Shown: piece after piece, positions 1 to 10,800 of the stretch
How positions within the stretch are numbered: the first letter of the stretch is position 1
Layout of the letters: each line of letters opens with the position of its first letter
Source of the DNA: Zarea fungicola
Taxonomy: Eukaryota > Ascomycota > Sordariomycetes > Hypocreales > Cordycipitaceae
NCBI GenBank assembly: GCA_900169235.1
Contig: FWCC01000094.1
Coordinates: forward strand, 186,001 to 250,000
Reading direction: 5' to 3'
DNA length: 64,000 bases
Notes under the pieces: generated by a model
The model's database searches: none
Told to the model about the DNA's origin: nothing
The model's input: the letters and a program-made list of their open reading frames with translations, nothing else
Program-made: the position numbers and the translations under genes

Positions 1-1844
1 CGCAATCTTATCAACCACCGAAGTTCCCGGAGCCAGTCAGAGTTGCATGGGAGGTGGCGGAAGCTTGTTGTGGATCCTCCACAGACAATAGATTCGGTTA
101 GAATAAGATATAAATTAAAGAGTAACAGAAGTAATGCCCGGCGTAATGAAGCTGGTAAGCCCAAACATCGCCTAGTCAATAGCCAGCCGCATTCTAATGC
201 TGCCTCGCTCAAAAACTTTACTAGTAAACACTAGCCTATTTATGATCGATTGGTTAATTAATAATATCTTTAACTAGGTATTTGTAAAACATTACCTATC
301 AAGTTAATTACATATTATTTAACATTAACATTAACATTAGATCTAAAGGCTTAAAATAAGAACTTGATGTATATATAATTCTATATCTTTATGTGGCCTC
401 TCGTTTGTTTTGTATACTGACTGTTATCTGGCCATGGGGTACCCATATGCGTGCTTCCATTGAAAGATCTGCGCTGTTGGCCTACTATTGCGCCAGCAAG
501 CGGAAGCAGGGAAAGCTACCCGCGTGACTGCATGTTCCAGGCCCAGGTGAGACACAAGTAACTAGAATGGCCGGGGCTTACGGTAGAATTGGCCTGCGAG
601 GCGACAGTGAATTGACACAAAAAGCACTCTCATCACAGATCCTCGGGTTTCACGCCACTAGCTCTCCCATCCATAAAATTCCAGGCCTAGCCAGTTCAAG
701 CCTCTAACCGAGAACAACCACTTAGTACATAACTGTAGGTAAATACAAGTCTATTCTGGCAGTCAACTCCTACCCGAACGAGGGCATTCCCTTTGTTGAG
801 CCGCTAAGGAATATTTGCTACTGCACGGCAATACAATCGTCACCATGTTTTGCAGCGGCGAGTTATTCTACTGCGCCAGCGCAGTCTGTTGGAATCTAGG
901 TTGAGGTCTGGTGCCCTTGCCTGCAAACTGCGATCGAATCGTTTAGTTAGGCACTATTATTAATCATTGGCGAAGAATATTGCATTAACACCGAAAGTAT
1001 CACATTCAACTATACGGAAAGATTCGTCTTTTCTTCTTTCTTACTGCAGGTCGCGTAGCATGTGGCCACCTTGGCTAGTAGTTAGCAAAGACGCTGATAT
1101 TTACATACACACTCAACCCTTTCCTGCCGTCCCCCCTCGCTCCAACCTGCCACCCTCGTAGCCCACTTGTCTACTCTGTGATGGCCTCACAACGTGGAAC
1201 ACAGCATGCATGAATTGTGGTGCCGTCTGTTCATTTGCTCATGACAGAGGAGAGAAGTGGGTGCGTGACCCTGCTGTGCTACTAGGATGACTAGCTCGTC
1301 TCCCGTGCTTCATGTACGGGTGCAGCAAGGTCTTACACCAAAACGATACGCGGGCATGGCTTTCGTATTGCGGCCTCAGCATCTGTTGCTGCTCGGCGTT
1401 TCTCTCCTTGTTTCGTTCGCCCCTACAGTGAGTAAACTCCATGCGACCGCATCCAGAGGCCACATTTTTGTGATTCGTATGTTGTTTACAGACTAGTATG
1501 TGACTTACAGACTAAGGTGCGTCTAATGTGCACATGCCCTTCGCCCCAGCTGGCTTGACCGCATTTCCTGACCTGCATTAGTTCAATAATGCAATAGCCT
1601 CCCTGTGACTATCATCCTTCTTTCCATCTTTCCTTTAAAATACTCCGGGCTAACTGTTGGGAAAAGAAAAACTTTGCTGGGACGACAAGGCACTGACCTG
1701 TTTAGCTTAAGGGAAACGGCACCTCGGAGGCTAGCCTCATCCGACCGCTTCTACCAAGAACGGCTGCTGTCGCTCGCCACTGCAATCGTTCAGTCTCAGC
1801 CCTTCCGTCTTTATTAGAGCTGGTTTAGCAGTTACTAATAGGCC
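1..1844. other. gene-free left edge with an AT-rich island
   Basis: No convincing coding region is visible on either strand; all ORFs are under 75 codons. Roughly 60-430 is strongly AT-rich and contains a short (TTAACA)n-like run near 320-340. The composition then returns to normal abruptly near 430. This could be the edge of an old repeat-induced-point-mutation-affected transposon, but no terminal repeat or coding remnant is identifiable. The part from about 1500 probably contains the promoter of the downstream 2EXR gene. Confidence 0.5.
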
Positions 1845-3122
1845 ATGAAGCTACCCAGAAGCGACGAAGACCTGCCGCAAAATACGGCTGGTGCCGACGA
1901 GGTAGTAGTTCGGTTCCCAACAGCTTCGTCGCCGGTGTCACCTCCCTCACCATCCCTCACACGCCTGAAACTTCCCTGGCCGCCGGTAGTGGAACCTATT
2001 TCAGCGCTCGCCCGAAGCTTCTCACGGCTGCCGGTAGAATTGCGACTCAAAATTTGGGTTTGTGCTGCCGAGCCGCGTGTCGTCATCCTCGATGACCTTA
2101 TCCACATCCCCAAGGCCTACCCTTTACCTTCAGTTGCTCAGGTAAACCGTGAGGCGCGTTTCGAGTCTAGGGAAGGCTATGAAGCCACTGGTCCGAGGAG
2201 ATCCTCTCATGTCCATTTCGGCAGAGACATATTCGTCTGTGACGCGAGCATCACAGACACCACTTCCAATAAGCCGCTGGAGGCACTGGCTATCCGTGTG
2301 GAGCGGCTAGCTTTTTGGGACTGCTATCCCGACGACATGCGCGTGGAGCTACCATTCTTTTACTCCGCGTATCTTGCAGCCAGTCAGGCAGCAGCTGGTG
2401 CTGCCCTCATTTCTGCTGGTTCTACATCGTCGTCCGGGTCTGGAACATCCGCCTCAAGTCTACGGCTGCCTGTCGTTGACTTTGACAAGCTTTGGTTCCC
2501 AAACTTGAGAGACCTTTGGATTGTCAAGGTTGGCGGTGTCAATAGTGCATGGCTGATCGACACAGACATGGAACAAGACACTTTTAAGTATGGAAGCCCC
2601 CCTGCTCCGAGACTGGCATGTTCAAATAAAGTGGTGCTCTCGTCGTTTTCTGTGCCTCTTACACATGATGTGCGTTCTCAGAAGGCTGCGCGCAAGTTTC
2701 GGTACTGGGTTCAAGAAAATGTAGTCGAAATGGCCTCGTTGAGTCTCGACGAACCGGACACACGCTTAGTACTGCAAGAGGGTCGCTGTGGCAGGTCAGA
2801 CTGCCAGGAGCTCAACCGCGGGCGGCCGCTTCTTGTATCCAAAGTAACCTTCATGGAAGGAAGATACAACCCGTCCAAGGGCTGGCTGCGCATCGCACCT
2901 TGGGATGGATTTAATGCCAGCAGCAGTACCAGTACGAAGGCAGGTAGCAGCCCTGATGCCCAGGACGGCGACGACACAAGAAACCCCAATGCCAGGGACT
3001 GTTCGCGTGAATCGATGCGTTGGATAGTAGTTGAGCGTATCCTCACCTTTTCCCTGCGTTGGGAGTCGCCGCACGAAGGTGAGGGCTCTCGGCGACATGT
3101 CGGAGCGCAGAGCTCAACGTGA
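1845..3122 (+). CDS. 2EXR-domain (F-box-like) protein, uncharacterised
   Basis: Single-exon ORF of 425 residues. Residues about 58-150 match the fungal 2EXR pattern: an opening FSRLPVELRLKIW block, a central segment with hydrophobic beta pairs, and the QVNREARFESREGYE block in which conserved Arg-Glu-Ala-Arg follows the first repeat. The family is abundant in filamentous ascomycetes, resembles the N-terminus of F-box proteins and has no firmly established function. Residues 195-210 are a Ser/Gly-rich low-complexity loop, and the C-terminal 60 residues are polar and probably disordered. A GTGAGG just before the stop (about 3077) is a possible donor, so the true C-terminus could differ. The start at 1845 is the first ATG in the frame. 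Confidence 0.7.
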   Translation: MKLPRSDEDLPQNTAGADEVVVRFPTASSPVSPPSPSLTRLKLPWPPVVEPISALARSFSRLPVELRLKIWVCAAEPRVVILDDLIHIPKAYPLPSVAQVNREARFESREGYEATGPRRSSHVHFGRDIFVCDASITDTTSNKPLEALAIRVERLAFWDCYPDDMRVELPFFYSAYLAASQAAAGAALISAGSTSSSGSGTSASSLRLPVVDFDKLWFPNLRDLWIVKVGGVNSAWLIDTDMEQDTFKYGSPPAPRLACSNKVVLSSFSVPLTHDVRSQKAARKFRYWVQENVVEMASLSLDEPDTRLVLQEGRCGRSDCQELNRGRPLLVSKVTFMEGRYNPSKGWLRIAPWDGFNASSSTSTKAGSSPDAQDGDDTRNPNARDCSRESMRWIVVERILTFSLRWESPHEGEGSRRHVGAQSST

Positions 3123-3893
3123 ACGCAAGTATTACCAACAGAGACGTACGAATAATCATCACACTTTTTTTCTTCTCCGTATTCCCCCTGCTTCAACCAG
3201 CGCCAATTTTCTCTTGATCTACTGCTCAGTGTGGTGTTTTCTATTTCATTTCAACATCTGTTACTTTATACCTGTGGTTTTTTACTGTGTTTATGGTGCT
3301 ACGATTTGGATGGCTGTGTTAGCCAACTCCGTGCCAAATTCTACACTACGACATGGAGGGAACAAACTGACTCGGAAAAACTCTAGTAATTTCATGCTAC
3401 ATTTTTCCTTCCATCTAAATCCGAGTGCTATCATCGTTTATGCTCTAACAATAGCTCTACAAATGATGAACCCTTCCCACCAGCCGCGGCATCCTAAAGT
3501 GCTAATTACGAACCCTCTTCAAGGTCGGCATAAATTCGGCCAGACTCTGTATGGCGTGAATGGCGAGGTAGCCCTAGTGAGAACATGACTTGATCGGCTC
3601 ATTGAACACTCGATGCTGACGAGTGCATGTTTTATTTCTGCTTCTTTTACGGATATACCCTACCTTGCTTTTCCGATTGCTAAGTTGCTAAGTTGCTAAG
3701 TTGCTACTGACAGTAGGGTATTCGCACTATTTTATCCAGCTCAACCAAATACTCTGAGAGTTGGCACTTCCACCGAGAATCAACAATATACTGTCATCAC
3801 TGCTCTTGTGACGGCACCCTCTCGTAGTCAGAGTTGATGTAGAACAGGGTCAAAGGCATGTTGGATTTCAGATACTGGCGTTTCCATATCCGT
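3123..3893. other. intergenic, convergent 3' ends
   Basis: Lies between the 3' ends of the 2EXR gene (+) and ERG24 (-). An open frame overlaps its first half but is T-rich, low in coding character and has no recognisable domain, so it is not called. It contains the 8-bp tandem repeat listed separately. Confidence 0.5.
3679..3706. repeat. 8-bp tandem repeat GCTAAGTT x3.5
   Basis: Three perfect direct copies of GCTAAGTT followed by GCTA, in the 3' intergenic region between two convergent genes. A small microsatellite, likely length-variable between strains. No function is evident. Confidence 0.85.
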
Positions 3894-5459
3894 TTAGAAT
3901 ACGCCAGGAAGAATCCTCCAGCGCACCACAGACTTGTATTTCTCCCAGTCGGCGCCATACTTTTCCGCACAGGCTACATCGTCTCTACCCTCACGGTGGA
4001 TCAAGAGAACGGCAAAGTACAGTGCATGAAACATGGTGAAAAGTATACCCCATCCCTTCGCAACACCTTGCACCACCATAGTTCCATCCAGCATTCTGTA
4101 GCCAAGTACATCGGCGGCGGCCATGGCCCCCGATGGCAGAATTACATAGCCAGCGATTCCTGCAGCTAGACTAAAAGGTAAAGATTGCATCCAGTCGCCA
4201 AAGTAGTTGATGTGGCGTGAGACACCCCACCACCCAGAAGTCAAGAGTTTAGTACCACGCTTCGTCTGGAGAAATGACAGACCAGCAACGCTGGCGTGGT
4301 CGGGGGTCTTGCGAAATATTGCTTTTTGGGTATTGGATGCGCGGAAAATGTAAAGTCCGATGGCAAACGTGCTGCTAAGCGCAGCCAGACCTGGCCAGCC
4401 AAGGTGGGTAGGATAGATGGCCAAATAGCGGCATTGTGTGGAGTAGATGAATGGCACCCAGACAATATCGCCGAAACTAAGCATAAAGCCAAGGCCATCG
4501 GTGATGATGTCCATCATGCTGAGGATGCCCGCTTCCGCATACTGGCCCTCAAGAACATAGTAGCCCTGGATGGCCGTAACAAAAACCATGCTGTCCGAGA
4601 TATACCCATAGTTGCGGTACTGTTTAGCAACGAAGGCAAGGTCGAGCAGCAGCCAGCCAGTCAGACCAGGACGCATTTCTAGCCATGTCTTGATATCAAC
4701 TTCTCCAAAAATTGGCAGATTGATACGAGGGTTCAGCTCGCGACCGATGTAAAAGTCATAAATGAGATTCCCTGTGTGACCGCCCTTGGCAAGCTCACGA
4801 AGTTCATTGTTGCCCTTCTTGATAGTGAAACTGGCAGCGTAGACATAGATAGAAATAGCGAAGGATAGGAGAATGTTGGTAGTCAATAACTGCAAGTAAT
4901 TATGGTCAATCCATCTCCAGACAACAAAGTCAGCACCGTAAATGTAAGTACCAACAGCGCAGGCTGCGACCTGAACGATACTTGAGGAGAATGCTTCCCA
5001 ATAAGATCATTAGCATGCAAAAGAGCTGGTTTTTTTCTGTTCGTGCTCACCATTAAAGCTATATTCGAGGGGGCGACCGGACTCGCGCAGCTTTGAGCCA
5101 AGCACCTTGTGGGCGGGAAGTATACGGTAGAGGATCAAGCTCAGCAAGTAGTAGACCAAGGTCCAACCTGCGGCTTCCAGAGTGATAAAGCCGGACAGTC
5201 CATCTTCAGGCCATGGGATCTGGACCCTGAGCGTCTCCCAAGTGAGATTGCGAGGGCTAAATAGCCCGGGTGCAGGGCAGCCAGAGACGTCATTACAGGC
5301 GAAGAAAAAGACGTATACAAGGACTGGCAAGCCAAACACTATACCGGCAGCGCCGAGTCTTAACAGAACTTTGTCAGCTAGCTACGCGTCAAATTTGATA
5401 GGAATTTTAACTTACGGCCCGCCAAACTCGTATTGGATTTTTTGAGCGTTGGGCGGCAT
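3894..5459 (-). CDS. erg24: delta(14)-sterol reductase (ERG24 / C-14 sterol reductase)
   Basis: Three exons: 5459-5416, 5358-5051 and 4993-3894, with GT-AG introns of 57 bp each, giving 483 residues. The enzyme reduces the C14=C15 double bond formed by lanosterol 14-alpha-demethylation, using NADPH in the ER membrane during ergosterol synthesis. Seen directly: the N-terminal FGLPVLVYVFFFACND block after a short leader, multiple hydrophobic segments, the ERG4/ERG24 family signature GNLIYDFYIGRELNPR, a GWWGVSRHINYFGDW block, and the C-terminal NADPH-site signature RDDVACAEKYGADWEKY. Length fits the family (about 480-490). The first exon encodes only 14 residues and is supported because splicing restores the EFGGP-LG junction. 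It is the target class of morpholine fungicides. Filamentous fungi often carry two ERG24 paralogues; which one this is cannot be told here. Confidence 0.95.
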
Positions 5460-5530
5460 GATTAGTGTTTCCTCCTTTGAAGGAATGTGAAAATGGATCT
5501 GGCTACTCTCAGGGGGGATGCTGTCCACAG

Positions 5531-5536
5531 CACGTG
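5531..5536. promoter_or_regulatory. E-box CACGTG upstream of ERG24
   Basis: Perfect CACGTG palindrome 72 bp upstream of the ERG24 start codon. Sterol genes of filamentous fungi are regulated by bHLH SREBP-type factors that can recognise E-box-like sites, so position and motif are compatible with that. A hexamer can occur by chance, so this is weak evidence. Confidence 0.25.
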
Positions 5537-5595
5537 AGTGGTTCGAACTCCCGGATTCCTAGGGCCCGTGATAAATTCTTCCTCTCCGCGTACTT

Positions 5596-5602
5596 TCGTA
5601 TA
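5596..5602. promoter_or_regulatory. TCGTATA, sterol-response-like element upstream of ERG24
   Basis: Exact match to the heptamer bound by Upc2-type zinc-cluster sterol sensors in yeasts, about 140 bp upstream of the ERG24 ATG. Whether this fungus uses an Upc2-like regulator is unknown; the match is suggestive only. Confidence 0.2.
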
Positions 5603-6056
5603 TCTGTTTCGGCTACGGTGATCCGCAACTCCGATACGACGCAAGATGGTGGTGCTTGTAACCTCACGTCATGCTGGTCTGAGCTTGCCAGTCGTTTGAC
5701 ACTGTTGGGTGGGTCGTCATCAATTCGAACCCGAATACGACGATTAAAGGCTTAGGTTGAAAAATATGTAAACTAGATAGTTGTTACAATGTGGTGCTAA
5801 TAACACCGTGACCCAACTTCTAATATCTGCAGAGTACGGTGTTTCCGTCTGTGATTTATTCGCTTAAGTCAACTTAAGCTAGTGATTATTTTATCAGATG
5901 CGGCACATTGCTGGGTAGCCAGCTGATGCCAATAACCATATCAGTGTTTGAGAAGTAAGGTGATATATATTATTGGCTTGCTATCATTCCCATAGTCCGG
6001 TTCTGTCTCATTGGCTCATATTGGCATGGCGGGCAATTCAACTGTCAACCATACCC

Positions 6057-6637
6057 TCAAACAAGAACACCAGCCAAGGCAGCAGCGCCGAGAATGCCTA
6101 TAGCAGGGGTTGCTGCAGCAGCCAATCCCTTGGAGGAAGAAGCAGAAGCAGCTCCAGCAGTAGATTTAGTCGCAGAGGCAGAACTTGTGCTGCTGGGCCC
6201 TGTACCAGCGCCAGCAGCACCGAGTTCGGATGCCAGTGCCTTCGTGGCTTCAGGGAAGTCGGTGGCTGTGGTGCTATACAGCCCATAGTTGGCGCATACT
6301 CCAGTGAGGGCAGAACTCCAGTCTGGAAAAGGAGATATTTTAGCATATTAAAGTAATTTATTACATAGAAAAGTCAGATAGGTGTCTTACTGGCGTTGCA
6401 GTTGGCATCAATTCCGGAAGTCGACATCGTAACAACAATGCTGGTCAGGTGCTTGCAAAGGCAGTCAAAAGTCGGGGTGCCGACGCTTGTTGTATCGCAA
6501 CCTTCTTTTTCAAGAGCTTTTTTGAATGCTGACAGGGAGCATTGGGGAAAGTCTTTGACAAAATCTGAAAGGGATTCGAGGGCCACAGCACCAAAGACAT
6601 TGGCTACAACGACAGTAGAAAGGACCGAAACTCGCAT
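6057..6637 (-). CDS. CFEM-domain GPI-anchored cell-wall protein
   Basis: Two exons, 6637-6391 and 6322-6057, give 170 residues; the junction restores the CNA-NWSSALTGVCA reading typical of the domain end. A signal peptide covers about residues 1-19, starting MRVSVLSTVVVANVF. The CFEM domain spans about 25-95 and includes PQCSLSAFKKALEKEGC, TFDCLC, GIDANC and GVC. A Ser/Thr/Ala-rich linker follows, then a C-terminal hydrophobic tail (AIGILGAAALAGVLV) typical of GPI attachment. CFEM proteins are fungal surface proteins, some of which bind haem or act in wall integrity and host contact. Only six of the eight usual cysteines are visible. An upstream in-frame start at 6715 is less likely because it would bury the signal peptide. 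Confidence 0.85.
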
Positions 6638-7872
6638 AGTGGAAGCTGTTTGTACGCAGTATATTTTTGGCTTGTTTTGACCTAGGCTGAGGAATAGAAA
6701 CAAGAAAAGGGGCAAAGGATGTAACTGAATGTGGCGATCTGCCGTTTTTAAGAAGTTTGTATGTTAGTTGGGAGCTGCGCTAGGTAATCTCCAAGCGGCA
6801 AGGACGGCACCCCCATCTCCAAGCGGCGTCTCGTCTCGACGCTGAAGCTGGCCCGACATGGAATAGTTTGTAATTATCCATGGGATGCCACCTGTTTAAC
6901 CTGAAGTGACCTATCCAAAAGGGGACAATCATTCAGGCGATGTTCGCGTCCAGACATAGATCGTTCGCCATCTTAATTTCAGCTCCTCGCATTGCAGCTG
7001 AATGTGGCAAGGTCGTCGTCCCCTGCGTTGGCATATGCGTGAATTGTGTTTCAAACCCGAGGAATATATCCGACAAGGCGACCAGGGACAGCCATATGTG
7101 TCGTGTGTAGCCGTCTAACCCGCGGAGGCAGGGCGGGCCTCGGGCGAGGCGTGGATTAGACAATATCCATTGAGAATGCTGCTGAAAGTCGAGACTACCC
7201 TGCATCGGGCTTCTAGCTCGCTCGCTTTGTTACTAACTGGATAGGTACCTAGGACGGAAAGCTGTAGGCAATTCAAGTCTGTGGCGGCCTGTGACCTTGC
7301 CATCTTCAACTACTCCTTATGTGAGCATCTGAAAGAGCTAATAATTGGACTGATCAGTTGTGTGATGGCTGGTAGGGATGACCAAGCATCTTCTTGCAAA
7401 ATATGCCGCACCTCTCATAATTAGCATAGGAAGCAAGGGGACCAGTATCATGGCAGCAAAGAATTCTCCTATATGATTAATACTAATGTGAACCGTGAAT
7501 CGAATAACGGCCAACCAGCGGTATCCTGCTTATTTCCAGCATTACTGGCCTTTCCGGAGCAAGTGAGCTGTGAACCAACAACAGCGCCACACAATGGACG
7601 CTCCGTGGCTAGTGCAAGCTTGCGCCACACTTATCGTCACTTCCATCCCTGGGTGCTGCGGCTTACTTTCTGCTGTCGCTTCGAGCTTCGACACCTGAAC
7701 ATACTACTTGCGGCAAAATTTGGCGGACAATTTGATTCCAGCGCCCCCAATAAACGCCAATAAACGCTGATAGAAAAGCTTTTCACCTCGGCTGCCATGA
7801 CCTAGCCACGACGATCCAGAAAACGGCAGACCAGAGCAATCGGTGCCATGAACTTTGCCCGCATGCGCCAAC
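6638..7872. other. intergenic, divergent promoter region
   Basis: Lies between the CFEM gene (-) and WDR59/Sea3 (+), presumably holding both promoters. Small ORFs on both strands show no domain or codon pattern and are not called. Confidence 0.5.
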
Positions 7873-10800
7873 ATGCCTACCCATGAAAAGACAGTCGATG
7901 AGCCGAAAAAAGGCAGAATTATCAAATCAGCATTCGATAGCGACAGTTTTGAGGCAGATGGCACAATTCATGTGGATGGCCTCGTGGGATCAGCGACCAT
8001 TTCGCCATCGGGTCGAGACATTGCCCTAGCATCGTATGTACGCTATCTGGCATCCAGTTACACTTTACTGATCGTTCCAGCCCTGATGGTCTCGCAATAA
8101 TTGACCTGGACTCCCCCTATAACCCTCCACGACGACTGCGGAGTCCTGGAATGCCATGGCTGGTGGTGGACGTACAATGGTCGCCTTTCGCCGCACGCGA
8201 TTACTGGGTCGTCTCTACAGCCAACCACAGAGCCCTGGTATGGAATCTCAATATGAGAGAAGACTCGAGCTCCGGACCGATTGAACATTCTCTCCAGGGA
8301 CATAGCAGAGCTATTACCGATGTCAACTTTTCTGCCCATCACCCTGATCTGCTTGCGACCTGCTCTGTGGACGGCTCAGTACATACCTGGGATTTGCGAA
8401 GACCGCGCCAACCCGTTCTTACTTTCTACGATTGGTTTGCGGGGGCGACGCAAGTGAAATACAACAGGCAGGACTCGCACATTATTGCATCGGCCCATGA
8501 CCGATGGCTTCACATCTGGGATGAGCGAAAGGCATCAAAACCAATTCGTTCCATCACTGCGCATACCTCCAAGATATATGGTATTGACTGGAATCGCACG
8601 AGATCCACCGGAATTTCTACTTGTTCACTGGATAAAAGCATCAAATTTTGGGATTATGAGACTGGTGGGGATGACCCCGAGCACATAATACGAACCAAGT
8701 TTCCAGTATGGAGAGCACGCCATACTCCCTTTGGTTGGGGTATTTTGGCAATGCCCCAAAATGAGCCCGGTGATCTCTATCTTTACGATCGTCTCTGGTC
8801 TGACGATTGTTCAACTGATACGTCTCCTGAGCCTGTCGCTGTCTTTCCTGGCCACGGAGACCACAAAGCAAAGGAGTTTCTATGGAGAAGTCGTGGAGGC
8901 GTTTCTGAAACCGGTCTGGATGACCGGGACTTTCAGTTAGTCTCGTGGGGAACAGACAATGAACTTCGGCTGCACTGCATCGATAATTCCACCTACAACG
9001 CAATTGGGCACGCAAAAGGTGACCCAGCAAGAAAGGGCCTAAAGATTACAAGAAAAGGCGCAAGTTATCGAACTTTCCGTGCAGTGGATGATGCCGCCAA
9101 TAAGGAGCGAAAAACTGGCACGATGAGTGACCAAAGAATATCCGCCACCGTCCAGCAAAAATACATCACCAACTCCAGCACTCGGCCCAGTGCACCCTAT
9201 GCTCGTTACTCTCGACCCGCTTGGCGAGGGCCGTCGATGAAAGCTAAGGTGTTTTCAAACAAAAAAGGAACTGATACTTCTGCAATTGGGTGGATGAAGG
9301 GAATCACAATGAACAAGCGGAAAACTCCAACAGGCAACTTTCAACGCTTACCATCCAAAGACGGCATGCTCTCTCATAACTTTCCAGAAGACCAATGGGG
9401 TGAGCCCGACACTATCCAAGAGGAGCTTCTCCGCGTCAGCCATCAAATTCCAAAAGTGAAATGGGACAATATTGACATGGACAGTCTGACGTTCAATGCA
9501 TCCTTGACCGGCCCATGGGGGGTTGATGCCGATCCAATTTTCATCAAAGTAAAGATCGATGTTCCCACTGGATACCCGAAATACAAAGCACCGAAGTTCA
9601 CAATTGAGAAGTCTACTTTTATGCCTGAGGAGACTCATAAAAGAATCCAGCGCGAGATACACAAATTAGCAAATCAGTTCCTGGTACGGAAACAAAATTG
9701 CCTCGAAGTTGCTTTTACCTACCTACTGGGTGAAGTCGATCTAGAGTCAAGTACCACTTTCTTCAAAAATGTGCGAGATTTGGATGATGACATGGATGAC
9801 CTAGCAGATGACAGCTCGAGCGAAGATGAGGATCCAGCCGCCACCGGAACATCATCCATGTCACAAGAGCTTGCTAACCCTGGCGAGGTGGACACAACTA
9901 TTGCGCCTCATGGCCGAGCTATTATACCTCCACCTCCTCGAACTTGCGGTGCTCGCTTCTCCCACGATGGCCGTCTCGTCTGCTTCTTTCCCACCAAGGA
10001 GGAAAAGTTTCGTGCCCTATTTTCTTCTACAGGTGAAACGTACAAGGATCGCCCTAAGAATGAGCCTTTCTTCGCTGGGTTTGGACGTCTCACATATGAC
10101 CAAAGCCCTCGTCAACGAGAGCATATCGACGAAGCGTCTGCTACTGATGATCAATCTGCAGACTCGGATTCGGACAGATCATCGTCAGATTCCTCTTCCA
10201 GCGATTCCGAGTCCACTTCTATTCACAATATGAACATGTGGTTTCGCCCCAGCCGCCAGCCGAAAAAGGCATGGAGTGAGGATCGCTCGATAAGATCCAG
10301 CGGTGCTGGGACGGGAACTGGCACAGGAACTGGTTTCGGTACAGTCACTGGTACGGGTACGGGTACGGGTACCGCAGCAAATAGACGGCGTATCATTAAG
10401 GCGCGGAATTTTATCTCTATTTACGACCTCCGGGCTGACTTGCCTTCAAGGAGAGAGTTTGCGGAGGAATATGCTATTTTCGGTGACGGGGCTGACGTTT
10501 GCAAGCACAATGCGCGCATTGCGGCAAAGTACGGCTTTACTGATCTCTCCAATATTTGGCTGTATTTGGCCCTTCTTCTGCACAAAGGTATACCTCTGCA
10601 GCTGCTTGGCCGAAACGCGAAGCGCGACTCCATTCTTGTCATTGCTCGAGACGTTGTATCCCGTGTCGGCTACATTGATGATAAAACCTCCACAGACCTT
10701 TGGTCCCCTGATACCGCGCTGCTTGGGAGAGTACGATGGGGCCAACACCCACTGGCCAAGAATCTCATCTCCGATCTTTTTGACCATTTTGAAAGTACAG

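Larger units (their letters stand above)
5460..6056. other. intergenic, ERG24 promoter region
   Basis: Holds the 5' flank of ERG24 and the 3' flank of the CFEM gene (both minus strand). Nothing coding is supported. Two motif matches are listed separately: an E-box and a TCGTATA element. Confidence 0.5.

Noticed and set aside
3031..3588. 185-codon plus-strand ORF after the 2EXR gene
   Set aside because: Overlaps the 2EXR coding end in another frame, then becomes T-rich intergenic sequence with no recognisable domain.
5540..5552. TTCGAAC word resembling a tRNA T-loop
   Set aside because: The flanking bases do not form a T-stem and no A-box or acceptor stem is found at the required distance.
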